DNA from: Maylandia zebra
Lineage: Eukaryota; Chordata; Actinopteri; Cichliformes; Cichlidae
DNA: 64,000 bases
Direction: 5' to 3'
Assembly: GCF_041146795.1 (NCBI RefSeq)
Contig: NC_135185.1
Span: 8,706,529 to 8,770,528 of the forward strand
Shown in pieces: positions 28,870-40,302 of the stretch. Made by a program: the position numbers and the translations under genes. Numbering within the stretch: the stretch's first letter is position 1; each line of letters starts with the position of its first letter. Below the pieces are notes generated by a model, which saw nothing but the letters and a program-made list of their open reading frames with translations, searched no databases and was not told where the DNA came from.

Positions 28870-30058
28870 TCATATAATACAAAAACGAAATGGCTCTTAG
28901 AGCCAATCTTTGATGTGAAAGACGCGAGGCGGCTCCTTATCGCGAGCCGTGGGGTTTTTTTTTTCTTTCTCTCACCCTCTCTCTCGCACTTTTTTCCGCT
29001 TAACTCAGCATGCGAGCCTTGTGCTTGCGCTGGGAAGAGAGGGGCAGTAGTTACACTGGCAGTAGCACAGGAACAGAGCAGGAGGGAAAGAGCCAGGGAC
29101 AACAACGTCACATTAGAGAAGTATAGTAATCATCCACAACTATTTTCAGTTGTGAATGATAAAGGATTCAGAAAGTTTATTCATGCAGGCCCATATGACA
29201 GAGAATGTGCATGTTCTTTTTGTTTTCATATTTTAATTTATATTTAATTGTGTTGTGGTTTGCAGTGTTTTATGTTGTTTCACTTTAAATTTGTTTAAAA
29301 GAAAAAAGCTGAAATTTTAAATAGTTAAAATTTGAAATGTGAATAGTTGTTTTTTGTATTTTATGATTTATTTATAAAATTTTATGTGGAGTGAATAAAT
29401 AAAAGTATATTTACGTTACCCCTAGAGACAAAGCACGTACAAACTTCAAAACACGTCTGAACTCTGAAGCACATACAAACCCCGAAGCACGTACAAACAC
29501 CAAAACAAGTAAAAACTCAGAAGCACGTAAAAAACTCCAAAACACGTACAAAATACAACAGAAGTGCTCCAGGATGCTAGGCGCAGTGTTGAGCTTTTGT
29601 TACCTACTGGCTACACAAGCCAGCAAGTACCAGCGACCGGATTTGGTGTGTGGTAGTAACAGGTAAATGAACATTTTTTTAAATTATTTGAATATATATG
29701 AGTGCATGTGTATAAATACACAAACAATACACACATGCTTTCAACTGTGTAATTTAAGTGATCTAGTAGCTCTGTTTTGGAAGTTCAGTTAACGCTAGAA
29801 ATGTGTTTTGTAGTTTGTACGTGCTTTGAATCTAGGGGGTACCGCATATATTTATATATAAACATATATAAATAAAACCACTTTTTTTACATTAGTAATT
29901 CATTTTGTGCATAATTTTATATTGTTGTTAATAATAAATTAATTAAAGCAAACAAAACAACCTAAAGAGCCATGTGCGAGCCGAAAGAGCCGGCTCTTTT
30001 TAGTGAGCTGAGCCGAAAAAGCCGGTTCTCTAAAAAGAGCCGGAAATCCCATCACTAG
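28870..30058 (+). mobile_element. hAT-like non-autonomous element, copy 1
   Basis: 28878-29415 matches 37060-37600 closely (GGCTCTTAGAGCC, CGGCTCCTTATCG, CGAGCCTTGTGCTT, then the minisatellite). The right end, AAAAGAGCCGGAAATCCCATCACTAG at ~30033-30058, is rich in AGAGCC/GGCTCT motifs, as in fish hAT elements. The segment 29387-29945 inside it is the right arm of the large inverted repeat. No transposase frame survives. Confidence 0.55.
29387..29945 (+). repeat. Right arm of large inverted repeat
   Basis: Mirror of 28250-28855. It contains the minisatellite units CACGTACAAACTCCAAAA-like at 29415-29550, then GTGCTCCAGGATGCTAGG and an AT-rich outer end. Confidence 0.85.
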
Positions 30059-30427
30059 AGTGTGGAATAATCTGGAAAGCTGGCTGCCAGGAAAAGACCA
30101 TGGTTCTAGACCAAAAAGGGACATTTCTGTGCTCTAAATAAAAGAAACCAGATAGTCACGCACACACTCTGTGGGTTCCTGATCTTTCACATCAGTTAAG
30201 CCACTTAACACTGACCTGTGAATCATTCGAGCATAAAAACAGCACCTAACACAAGAGATGAACAACTGTTTTTTATACTTAACAGAAACCTTTACTGGGA
30301 GCTTGTGACAAAACATCATTTGTTGTCCTTTATAAAAACTTGTTATATTTGATAGTACACACACTCTGTTTTTATCCCTTTATCTTTCATTGGTCTGTCG
30401 TTTGATATAATAAGAAAGTTAATGTCA

Positions 30428-31200
30428 TGACTGCTCTGGCAGATGTGTGGAGTGAAGAGAGATTGGACCCAAATGCAGAGGCTGACGAGGACTTAAACTG
30501 AAAATATGCCTTTTATTGAGGCAGCACAAAACAACAAACAAAAATGCAGGAATACAAAGACTAAACTAACAAAAACTAAACAGGGAGGCAACTAGAAGCA
30601 AGTATAAAGAAACTAAAGATCTGAGACATGGAGCACAACAAATGATAACCTGGAACATGGGAAATGTCATGGATGATACACAGACAACCCAACAGCAAAC
30701 AGAGGAAGGCAATGGGCTTAAATACACAGAGGGATAAATGAGGGAATAAGACACAGGATGAGAGCACAGCTGCGAGAAATCACAAACAACAAGACCATGG
30801 GGAAGGAAAACTGAAAACACTAACATAGTCTAAGGAGCTTAGAAAGAGACTTCTTTCTTTCCAAACTCCTTAGACTACGATGACCTGGATGACTGAGAAC
30901 CTTCACAGACATGAAAACACTAACATAGCACACAAGACTATCAAAGTAAAACAGCAAACAAGAGACTTTTACAAAGACACAGAGTTGACACAGAGACATG
31001 ACTAACTGGGGAGAAATTGGGGAACATGGAAACAAGAATGACTAGACGTGACACGTGGGACACAGGGGTAAGGCAAAGTAACAGAAACCTAAAGCCTAAG
31101 AATATAACACAAGAAGAAAACAATAAAGAGAACCAAAAACATACATAAGAATAATCAATGAATATAAATCAACAAACACAAAACACTGGGTCACAGACTC
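30428..31200 (-). repeat. Interspersed repeat ending in TGACA, copy 2
   Basis: On the minus strand it ends AATAAAAGGCATA...TGCATTTGGGTCC...CATGACA, like 20520 and 27486. The body is degenerate, without a gene, and is interrupted by a tiny Penelope-derived insertion at 30829-30911. Confidence 0.5.
30829..30911. mobile_element. 83-bp Penelope-derived insertion
   Basis: Flanked by a perfect 17-bp duplication (TGAAAACACTAACATAG at 30812-30828 and 30912-30928). It starts TCTAAGGAGCTT and ends CTACGATGACCTGGATGACTG...CACAGAC, matching the right terminus of the 747-bp Penelope element. Almost all of the element is lost. Confidence 0.8.
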
Positions 31201-31640
31201 CGTACCATGATGGTTAAATGTACAATAATAAATACTTTAAATCAGATGACAATGTAGCTGACACTGTGTTTATTAGTGTGTGGTCAACCACAAATCTTCA
31301 TACTGTCATCCATACATGAGGTCTTTATACAAACGATGAAAGATAATGAAAGAAACTGTTTAATTGATATGAAATGATTGAATTATATGAAATATTATGG
31401 CTTTGTCTGCCAGAGTGTTTTTCTGTAAACTACTTTGAACTACTGGCAGTCAGTGAAGTCACTGAAAGGCAAGATTCTATGTTGTGTTGCCGTAGTTTCC
31501 AGAGTTTACTTATAAAGCTCACTTACAGAATTCAGTTAGAAAAGTCAAGCATTTGAAAGGCGCACATTTGAAGGAATATTAACTCAATATTAACTCACTA
31601 CGGTTTACATTTTCAATTTTAAAAGTTCTCCGAAATTACA
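31201..31640. other. Upstream region of the kinase gene
   Basis: AT-rich sequence without a recognisable TATA box or exon. It presumably includes the 5' UTR and promoter of the PIM-like gene. Confidence 0.35.
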
Positions 31641-33992
31641 ATGAAAAAGGAAACAAGAAAAATTACCACTCCAGCCGATAAGAAAGATTCAGGAGATCAA
31701 GGTAAGTAAAATAATAAAATAAAATCCTGGTAAAATACAAATCCTAGAAATGTTGACACTGTGTGAATCATTTTTAGAGCAATTGAATCATATGTTTGAT
31801 TGAAAATAGCTTTAATACAAGATGTCTAATCAAAGAAAGGTTACCGGTCTTTTGGTAAAATAATGTAATAAGTTTACTCTTGGACTCAACAGTAAAAAAA
31901 GACCAACAAGTGTCATCAAGATCTAAGACTTAGTAAACCTAGTATCAATTCGCACTGGTCAGTTTTTTTATCCCAAGAATAAACTTGTAATAATTTAAGC
32001 AAAAGCAATTTCAAATTCTTTGCCATCAAAATGCTTCCAGTCCTGATGTCGGGGACTCTTTTTCACCACTGTGTTGTTGTCGTTTATAGATTGTAAGAGC
32101 AGGACTGCTAAAAGAAAGGCCAGTCCTGAAAAGAAGACCCCAATAAAAAGGAGGAGGGTCGCTGAGCAGGCTGGTCCTTCCACCAGCTCAGATGTGGTCA
32201 AAGGAGTAAAGCGCAAGGTTGTGCAAGATGGAGAGGGCACAACAAAGAAAGCAAAGAGGGCTAAACTGCTTGATCATATGAGCGGTGACAAGGAGCAAGC
32301 ATCCTCCTCGTTGGACTCTGGTAAAGGTAGGCTAATTAGTTGAATAAGGGGGTAGATTAAGTGTGGTTGCTAGGTTTAAGATATTGGTGTTTAGTGTTTG
32401 TGTCTATCATCCAGTGAGCTGATGTGCTTTTGGTGTTTTCCACATCTCCAGACTTGAACAACAAACAGGTGTGCGCAAAAAATGGCAAAAGAAAGGCCAC
32501 GGGAGACAACAGAGAGTCACCCAAGAAAAAAAAAAGGAATGTGGACCAGGACAAAAAATCAGTGGCAGACCAAAAACGTAAGTAGCAAGCAGCTTGGGTT
32601 TTATATTCAGCGGAAGGGCAAAAGGAACATTTATGCTACAGAGGAGAGTAATTTGTGTCACAGCTGTAATAAAATAAGATTTGCTGTTTTGTCTGTTCAG
32701 GTGAATTCCAAGCCAGATATGTGGAGGAGCACCAGCTCGGAGAAGGAGGCTGCGGAGCAGTGTTTTCTGGCTACCGGATAGAAGATCGTTTTCCAGTAAG
32801 TGTTCAGATGATGGTAGTAAGACAGGCAGTAACGCAGATAATGGATAATATTGTAAACTGAGACGTCTGCTGTGTTTCCACCTTTCATTATGTCATACTG
32901 AGGAAATGCTCACCAATGCTCTGTGTCTTTTAGGTTGCCATCAAACACATTCCCAAAAATAAAGTCTACTGCAAAGTGGCGGTAAGCGTCCAACACTTGA
33001 ATCAGTTTTACATTACTGGATTGAATGCGGCGTTCCTCATCATCCACTTTGTTGTAATATTTCAGGATGAAAGCGGGAAGAAGCTCTCAGTGGAAGTGGC
33101 CATTATGGTTAAACTTGCAGGTGAAGCAGAAGGGTCAGTGGGAATATCAGCACCTGTGTCCTTGCTGGAGTGGTTCGACCTTGGCAAAGAGCTGATCCTG
33201 GTGCTGGAGAGACCTGTCCCCGCTGTGGACCTGCAAAACTACAAAGCAGAAAATGGAAGAACTTTAACAGAAGACAAGGCCAAGGTAGGTTGACTGGGAG
33301 AACCTTAGACTGTACAGCATTCAATCAAGGCAGAAAAGCATTAACTCATTATTGTGTTTTTCATCTTTTTCAGGTCATTCTGAAGCAACTAGTTGATGCT
33401 GTAAAGGAACTTGAGGATAAACACATCTTTCATCGAGACATCAAGGGAGAAAACATTCTGATTGAGACCGGCTCAGATGTGCCTCGTGTTCGCATCATTG
33501 ACTTTGGACTGAGCTGCTTTGTTAAGCAGCGATCTCTGTATCGCATCTTCTATGGTAACATATTCTGCTCCTGCTTTTCACAGATGTAACAATTTGTGTC
33601 TTTTGTTTTAGAAGAAATTGTAATTGGGTCTGTTTGTTAGGCACACCTCTTCACACCCCTCCCGAGTGGTACAGGAGGAGCTGCTACAGGTGTGGACCCA
33701 CCACGGTGTGGCAAATGGGAGTGGTGTTGTATGAAGCGCTTCATGCACGGGACTTTAATACAGAGAGGTTCCTCACAAAGAAACTGAGCATCAAAAAGCG
33801 TCTGTCCACAGGTAAGAAAACTTCACACTTCCAGATTCACTGATGCCTTGGATCACTAGAACTATCATCTTCATCTTTTTGATCTTTTCTTTCTTTCAAG
33901 AATGCCGCAATTTCTTGGACGCATGTTTAACTACAGTCCCGGAGAAGCGCCCAACACTGGAGGAGCTCCAGCTTCACCCTTGGCTAAGATAA
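31641..33992 (+). CDS. PIM-like serine/threonine kinase, nine exons
   Basis: Exons: 31641-31701, 32090-32320, 32452-32577, 32701-32795, 32934-32981, 33066-33284, 33374-33554, 33641-33811, 33901-33992. All junctions are GT-AG and phases match, giving 1224 nt (407 residues). The first ~140 residues are Lys/Arg-rich and probably disordered or nuclear-targeting. The kinase domain has the glycine loop LGEGGCGAVFSG, VAIK, a hinge reading ERPVP (the ERPxP hinge typical of PIM kinases), HRDIKGEN, DFG, and TPPEWY in place of APE, again PIM-like. It ends at HPWLR. PIM kinases are constitutively active Ser/Thr kinases; teleosts carry many PIM-like copies, so an individual gene symbol is not assignable. 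No frame lesion is seen, so it may be functional. Confidence 0.88.
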
Positions 33993-34284
33993 CACACACA
34001 AACGCACAATTCACACCTTATCATATATGTATGATACATTGTAGTAACTTCCTTTCTTTTTTCTGTTGGACAGGAATAGATAGAATGGGTCAATCTTAAA
34101 AAATAAATAAAAATTTAGCTTTTTTGGAGTTCCTGTAACCCCCCCCCCACCAGCCATCCCAGGAAAGGGGATCTCTCTTTGAATGGGCTTTCCCGAGGTT
34201 TCTTCCCATCGATCTGGCCCCCTGGGGAGTTTTTCCTCGTCTTCATAGAGAGCTTGGGCTGGGTCAGGAGCTCCATCAAAACTG

Positions 34285-34320
34285 TCTTTATTTGATGATT
34301 TTAATGTCATCAAATAAAGA
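34285..34320. terminator. Palindromic bidirectional polyadenylation signal
   Basis: TCTTTATTTGATGA / TCATCAAATAAAGA is a perfect 14-bp inverted repeat around an 8-nt loop, placing AATAAA on each strand (34313-34318 on plus). It lies about 320 bp after the kinase stop codon and is a plausible 3' end for that gene. Confidence 0.5.
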
Positions 34321-34840
34321 TGTGTTTTACTTAAAGTAAAATTTGATCAAAATAAAACTTGTTTAATTCATCTTTGCTGAGGATTCTCCTTCATTACTAT
34401 TTCAAAGATTGTTTTGTTTTGGGGTTTTTTTTTTACCCATGGTGCATTTTGACAAGTAAGAAAACTGAATCAGGTTAAAGTGTGCACAAAGACAGTCACA
34501 GAGGTTTTTTCCTTCAAGAAGGGAGTTTTTCCTTCCCACTGTTGTTTGCTCATAGTGGGCTGTCTGATTTTAAAATTAAAAAAATTAATGAGAGGCATTC
34601 ATAGCAGAGTTATCACAAAGGGAACTATATAGCTTAAATAATTTCTACAGGACGAATTATAACTTCATTATGTATAAAAGCTCCTGTGGATAATTCTATT
34701 TGTAACTTTACACAAGAGAAAGTTTGCTGTCACACTGTTTATAACAGGTTGGGTTTTGTCCTCTGAGTTGAGCCTTTGGTTGCAGTTTATTGAAGAATTT
34801 CCTCTGAAGTAGCTGTTGATGTAGATTTAAAGTCCTGTTT
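34321..34840. other. Repeat tail remnants
   Basis: Contains GGGAGTTTTTCCTTCCCACTG and GCTCATAGTGGG (34520-34560), a motif typical of L2-type LINE tails in fish, also seen near 59060. Otherwise AT-rich with no gene. Confidence 0.4.
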
Positions 34841-34845
34841 ATATA

Positions 34846-35278
34846 CAACACGTTCTCACTCCCAAAGCGTAACATTTTACGCTAGGTGACAAATCGTCAC
34901 CATATTACGTTTTCGGCTACCCACCACGTTCCTAAATGACGACCTCGGAAAAAAGAGGAAATATGAGAACCGTCTGGACTGAATCTACACGTTTGCTCTT
35001 TTTCTTCAAATCGCTTAGTAGCACGCTATTTAACATTATTAAAGTCCTGGTTAAGGTCAGGAATAAGGTTATGGTCAGGGCTATGGATAAGGTTAGGTTT
35101 AGGGCTGGAATACAGGGCTGGAACGTCTATTACCGCGGGAGCGTCATTGCACTGGATTCCAGCCATAACCCGCCGCGTACCATAAGAACACCGAAGGTCT
35201 CCTTTCGCGTTCCTCAGGAACGCCGCGGGATGTGACAAAACGTCGACATGTTACGCCTCGGGAGTGAGAACGGGCTGT
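34846..35278. mobile_element. Short DNA transposon (MITE)
   Basis: Inverted ends of about 30 bp share GTTCTCACTCCC and GCGTAACAT, next to TATA on both sides (possible target duplication). The middle has GGTTAGG/GGTTATGG-type repeats and no transposase. Superfamily not determined. Confidence 0.7.
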
Positions 35279-35384
35279 TATATATAGAAATGTGCTTTAG
35301 TTCACGTTTTTTTACATGTCTGCCTCAGTGGATCAATAGAAGGTCTGGCACAGGAAACTGGATGTTGAAAGAAGGGTAGGAGTG

Positions 35385-35705
35385 TATATACACTACCAGT
35401 CAAAAGTTATGGTAGTCATGCTAGTTCAGTGTGATTCAATTTTGCATAAATCTCCAACAGTGTCATCAGCAAAGAACTTGACACCATCACACCTCCTCCA
35501 TGCTTCACAGTGGGTACCATGCATGTAGAGACCATCCGTTCACCTTTTCTGTGTCACACAAATACGTTGCAGGTGGACCCAAAGATCTCAAGTTTGGACT
35601 CATCAGACCAAAGCACAGATTTCCACTGGTCTAATGTTCATTCCTTGTGTTTCGTGACCCAAACAAATCTCTTCTGTTTGTTGCTTTTCCTTAGTGCTGT
35701 TTTCC
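35385..35705 (-). mobile_element. Tc1/mariner relic
   Basis: Starts TATACACTACCAGTCAAAAGT, a typical Tc1-type terminal repeat of fish. The following sequence resembles the antisense of a Tc1 transposase (CATCACACCTCCTCCATGCTTC, TTTGGACTCATCAGACCA). No open frame is left. Confidence 0.65.
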
Positions 35706-36240
35706 AGAGGTGGGTTGAGTATCCAAAAATTGTACTCAAGGAAGAGTAGAATTACTTTACAATATTATTACTCAAGTAAAAGTGAAAAGTAGTCATTCAA
35801 AAAATTACTCACATAAGAGTAAAAAAGTAGTTGGTGAAAAGACTACTCAAGTACTGAGTAACTGGTTGTAAGGTCTGATATATTTTTTACTTTTTAAAAA
35901 TAAAAGCTATTATAAAAACAAAAATAAGTAAATATACAAATTTTAGTATTTTCAAACAGAATATATCTAAACACATTAAAAAATTAAGGCACAGGAGTCT
36001 CGCACAGTCTTTCACAAGCTCCAGATGCAGGAAGAGCTGTATTGATTTTGATTGACAGCTTCCTGATGTGAGGAAAGCTATGCAATAGATCAGGGGTCGG
36101 CAACCCTAAAATAGCTGATCTGCACTTTGCCAACATAAAGCTCCATAAAGTTGTTCTATATAGTCTGTAACTGTTGATATAGAGCATTAATAAATTTATT
36201 ATTAATGCAATGGTTCATGTGGCACATTGACTTCTGAGGA
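35706..36240. repeat. hAT-type repeat fragments
   Basis: 35706-35870 has the AGAGGTGGGTTGAGTA start and many ACTCAAGTA/GAGTAA motifs of a fish hAT MITE. 36091-36235 begins AGGGGTCGGCAACC, like the end of the element at 52338-53468. Confidence 0.5.
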
Positions 36241-36244
36241 AATT

Positions 36245-36375
36245 TTACCTCTCCAACTCCCCAGCTTCTGACTTTCCTGATCCCATGGACCCAAAGAAGT
36301 CATCTTCGTCCGATAGGCCGCTATTTGTGCTGGCCTCATCCAGCTCTGTGTCTAGGTGATATATGAAGTTGAGAC
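36245..36375 (-). CDS. Possible terminal exon of an unidentified gene
   Basis: On the minus strand TTTCCACAG at 36376 and beyond precedes an open 43-codon segment ending in TAA at 36245-36247. It encodes a Leu/His then strongly acidic tail (YHLDTELDEASTNSGLSDED, then DFFGSMGSG...). The composition and the clean acceptor suggest a genuine last exon. No upstream partner exon was found in the window, so it may be a relic. Confidence 0.3.
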
Positions 36376-37035
36376 CTGTGGAAAGATATACGATTTTCAA
36401 AAGAATCATGTCTGGGCATTATAGTCCTGTATAAACTGCCAAGCTGTCTATACAGCAGATGATTGCCGTGAAAGTTTTATTCACACTGGACATGGTTTTT
36501 TTACTAAATCTGTTGAAAAACGACATCTTGTCATTTATATCCCGCACAAACACTATGCAATGAATTCCAGATTAAGTTCAGAATAAGAACGTATGCAAGG
36601 CAAGAGAACGCAAACAGCTCGGTCTGCGTGGCTGAAAAAAGAGGAAACGTGCCCCTTCCAACCCCAGGAGAGGGAGACGCAAGAAGCTAGCCGCCTAGGC
36701 TGTTTAAACTAAACAAGCTACTATTTCACATAATAAACCCCGTCAACCGCAGTATTGCCTTCTGATTTAACAGTTAAAGCAGCAGAGACGAGCTGTGTTT
36801 ACATGTGCGTGGAACTCTAGCTTCATTAACCAGGTTAGCTGTTAGCTTATGGCTCACGCTAGCTAACCAGCGAGAGGTTAAAAGGATAACCGAAGCTGCG
36901 GACACAACATCCACAAACTTATCTCACTACTGTGTAGCGCCGAAAATATGATGTGATTCTGGTTTAATCAAACTGAGGGCAGGAGGAAAACCGCTCCAAT
37001 CCTCAAGGCCCAATGTTCTAAAACTATTAAACATT
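36376..37035. other. No gene recognised
   Basis: Mixed sequence with no supported exon apart from the acceptor region of the minus-strand piece just to its left. Confidence 0.35.
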
Positions 37036-37850
37036 AGTGATGTGTCGGTCGCGAACGAAACAGCTCTAAGAGCCGGGTCTTTGAAGTGAACGACACGAGC
37101 CGGCTCCTTATCGCTAGCCGTGTTCTTTTTCTTTTCTTTCTCTCACCCTTTCTCTCGCACTTTTTCCGCTTCACTCTGCATGCGAGCCTTGTGCTTTGCG
37201 CTGGGCAGAGGGGGGAGGGGCAGTAGTTACACTCACAGTAGCACAGGAACAGAGCTGGAGGGAGAGAGAGAGAAAGAGAGTCAGGGACAACAACGTCACA
37301 TTAGAAAGGTCTAGTAATCATCCACAACTATTTTTAGTTGAGGATGATAAAGGATTCAGAAAGTTTATTCATGCAGGCTCATATGACAGAGAATGTACAT
37401 CTTTTTGTTTTCATATTTTAATTTATATTTAATTGTGTTGTGGTTTGCAGTGTTTTGTGTTGTTTCACTTTAAATTTGTTTAAAAGGAAAAATTTAAATA
37501 GTTAAAAGTTGAAATGTGAATATTTGTTTTTTGTATTATATGATTTATTTATTAAATTTCATGTGGAGTGAATAAATAAAAGTATATTTACGTTACCCCT
37601 AGAGACAAAGCACGTACAAACTCCAAAAAAGCGTACAAACTCCAAAACACGTAAAAACTCTGAAGCACGTACAAACTCCAAAACACGTACAAACTCCAAA
37701 ACACGTAAAAACTCTGAAGCACGTACAAACTCCAAAACACGTACAAACTCCAAAACACGTAAAAACTCCAAAACACGTAAAAACATCAAAACACGTAAAA
37801 ACTCAGAAGCACGTAAAAACTCCAAAACACGTACAAAAGACGACAGAAGT
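37036..37850 (+). mobile_element. hAT-like non-autonomous element, copy 2
   Basis: Starts TAGTGATGTGTCGGTCGCG and follows copy 1 through to the minisatellite at 37598-37835. It then breaks off after GTGCTCCAGGATGCTAGG, where another repeat (GGGCTGGGTATTG...) begins. The minisatellite unit CACGTACAAACTCCAAAA is repeated about a dozen times with variants. The antisense frame (LEFVRVLEFVRA repeats) is an artefact of the repeat. Confidence 0.65.
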
Positions 37851-38626
37851 GCTCCAGGATGCTAGGGGCAGTGTTGAGTAGGGCTGGGTATTGTCACTGA
37901 TTTCTAGAATCGATTCAATTCACAAGGTCCCGAATCGATTCGATTCAATTTAATTCGATTTGAATCTGGGAAATTTTGACAGTCAGAAATATTATAATTC
38001 AGATCAGTACATTTACATATTTTTGTATCTGTAAAAAGGAAGCTGACACACGCAAGACTTTATCAAAGGTGTAAGTGTCAAGTGACTCGATCAATTTAAA
38101 AAGAGCCAATTTAAAATCCAATTAGTTTTCTAGGATTCAAGCAAACTACATTCAACCCGGAGGGAGCTCTAGCTGCAGTTTGGTAAAGATATTTTATTTA
38201 TTTATTTATTTTTTATAGAAAGAGGGGCAATACATATTAATGAACATTTTAACAAATGTAAATATGCCAGATTATAGCCTTGGGCTAATTTCCATCTGCA
38301 GACCCTCTGGCAGGTTGGTGTTAAACACAAGTTAGTAAAAACATACAGAGACACTATTTACAGGTCATGTGACAAGGACAAAAACAGTGATCACATTATA
38401 CTAGAACAAACAATGACAAGGAGAGTGGACACAGAGGACAGTATAGATAACAATAACGGAAACACATCAATTATATTGCACAAACCCCAGTATTGTACAT
38501 GCCCTGACCATCGTGAGATTGCGTTCACCCATTGCACTAACAGTTGTTTCCCTTTTTGTAATACACTAACTCTTTTTCCCGTCCAATATAAAACATGATT
38601 ATTAAACATGATTACATGTTTGTGTG
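37851..38626. repeat. Degenerate repeat sequence
   Basis: 37879-37975 has GGGCTGGGTATTGTCACTG and several AATCGATTCGATT motifs typical of a fish DNA-transposon end. The rest to 38626 shows no supported gene. Confidence 0.4.
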
Positions 38627-39850
38627 TAGTAAGTAAGTAAGTAAGTAAGTAAAATTTATTTATATAGCACTTTTTAAGACAAAAACGCTGTTACAAAGTG
38701 CTTCACATAAAAACATGTCAAACGAACAATATTAGAAGAAATATAAAAGCATATCAAACAAGCAATAGTACAATATAAATATAAAATAAGACAACATATT
38801 ACCCAAATGCCTGTCTAAACAGATGAGTTTTAAGCTGTTTTTTAAAAGAGGCCACCGTGTCGATGGTCCGTAGTGAGGAGGGTAAACCGTTCCACAGTAT
38901 TGGAGCCAGGGTTTGAAAAGCGTGATCCCCCTTTGTTTTCAGACGAGTCCGTGGAATAGATAGACGACCACTATCAGTGGATCTAAGAGTTTGCTTTGGA
39001 GAATAGGGTTTGAGAAGCTCCGAGATATAGATGGGGGCCTCACCTTGTAGAGACATAAACGTAAAGGTGAGGATTTTAAACTTATATCTAAGTGTCCCTC
39101 AGGCTGTGTGTCCCTCAGCCGCCCTTTTAAGTGACTCTTAAAGATGGGTAGACTTGTACTTTCCCTCACTGACAGTGGAAGACTATTCCAGAAGCTCACT
39201 CCCTGATATGACAGAGCATTCTGTGAAAAGGTGGTCCGCCTGAGTGCCAGTTCACAATCACCTCTAACAGTGGCTCGAGTCAGTCGAGACCCGGCAACAC
39301 TGCTAGACTTTTGTTTAATAAAATCACTCATTGGTGGAGGCGCCAGACCATGTATAACTTTGTATATTAGACAGGCAGATTTAAATAATTTGAAATTAGT
39401 AAAATTTAAAAACTTGTATTTTTCTAAAATTTGACAATGGTGATATGAAAAAGGTTTTTTATCTAATATTTTCAATGCTCTTTTGTAGCATACTTCAATT
39501 GGCCCAATAGCAGCAGAGCTCATATAGGACCAACTTGTAATACAATATTCAATATGAGCCAGTATCATAGAATGCAGGAATGTAATCGCTGCTGTGTCTG
39601 TTAATGATGTGCGGATATGTCTAAAGTTCTGTATATTAACATTTACAGTTTTCACTACTTTTTTAATGTGTTTTTTAAAGGATAATTTAGAGTCTAGTAG
39701 CACTCCCAAATACTTAAATTCCTCAACATTAATTAATTCTTGTGCACCCAAGCAGACTTTTACTGCAGCCACGGTTGTTTTAGGTTTACTAAAAAACATT
39801 GATACGGTCTTTTTAAAATTAAGGCACAAGCATGAGTCATTCAGCCATAT
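38627..39850 (-). pseudogene. 5'-truncated LINE (L2/Rex-type C-terminus)
   Basis: Minus-strand translation gives the C-terminal part of a LINE reverse transcriptase: KKTVSMFF, then FKYLGVLLDSKLSF..HI, HSMILAHIEYC and FWNSLP. It ends in a 3' UTR with TGCTATATAAATAAA and an (ACTT)n tail at 38627-38650. The catalytic motifs upstream are absent. An extra, rearranged copy of the end of the ORF lies at 38799-39056. Confidence 0.8.
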
Positions 39851-40238
39851 TAACTTGAATATTCCGGGCAGTATTTTTATTCCCGACATTAATGGTATTA
39901 GTGCCACCAAAGGAATTGTTTACTATGCTCACAACCGCATTTTGCTGTGAAATGGCAGGTTGCCCTTGGTTTGAATCTTCTGTGTCTGAGTCATCTGGGC
40001 TCCCCATACAGCACTCACACAAGCACACAAACAGATTTTTGCAATTTTGATTGTTTGGCCTAGATTCAGGTTCAGGAGCTGGGTCCTGTTGTTGGTGATG
40101 GTGTGTCTGTGACAGTTGATGGTTTATTGGCCATCAACTGGCCATCAACTTTGCATTTTTGATTATTGAATCTAGATTCCAGTTCAGGTGGTGTCTCCTG
40201 TGTTGGGTTGGTGACAGTTGATGGTTTATTGGCCATTG
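39837..40238 (-). pseudogene. Unknown small ORF family, minus strand
   Basis: On the minus strand MANKPSTVT...PELESRFNNQKC starts at ~40236. A second, diverged copy of this N-terminal segment follows (start ~40138). After a frame change it continues LCECCMGSPDDSDTEDSNQ...GGTNTINVGNKN to a stop at 39837. The duplication and frame break suggest a relic of a short gene. No domain recognised. Upstream sequence belongs to the three-copy repeat family. Confidence 0.35.
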
Positions 40239-40302
40239 CGTTTTAATATCTATTTGCAGATAATTTGTTTTCTCTTGCTTGTAAAAATATACATAGCACA
40301 AT

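Noticed and set aside
29415..29550. CRISPR-like array
   Set aside because: The repeats are contiguous minisatellite units without unique spacers, and the DNA is eukaryotic.
37559..37825. Antisense ORF with LEFVRVLEFVRA repeats as a repeat protein
   Set aside because: It is the translation of an 18-bp minisatellite whose unit length is a multiple of three, so it stays open by construction.
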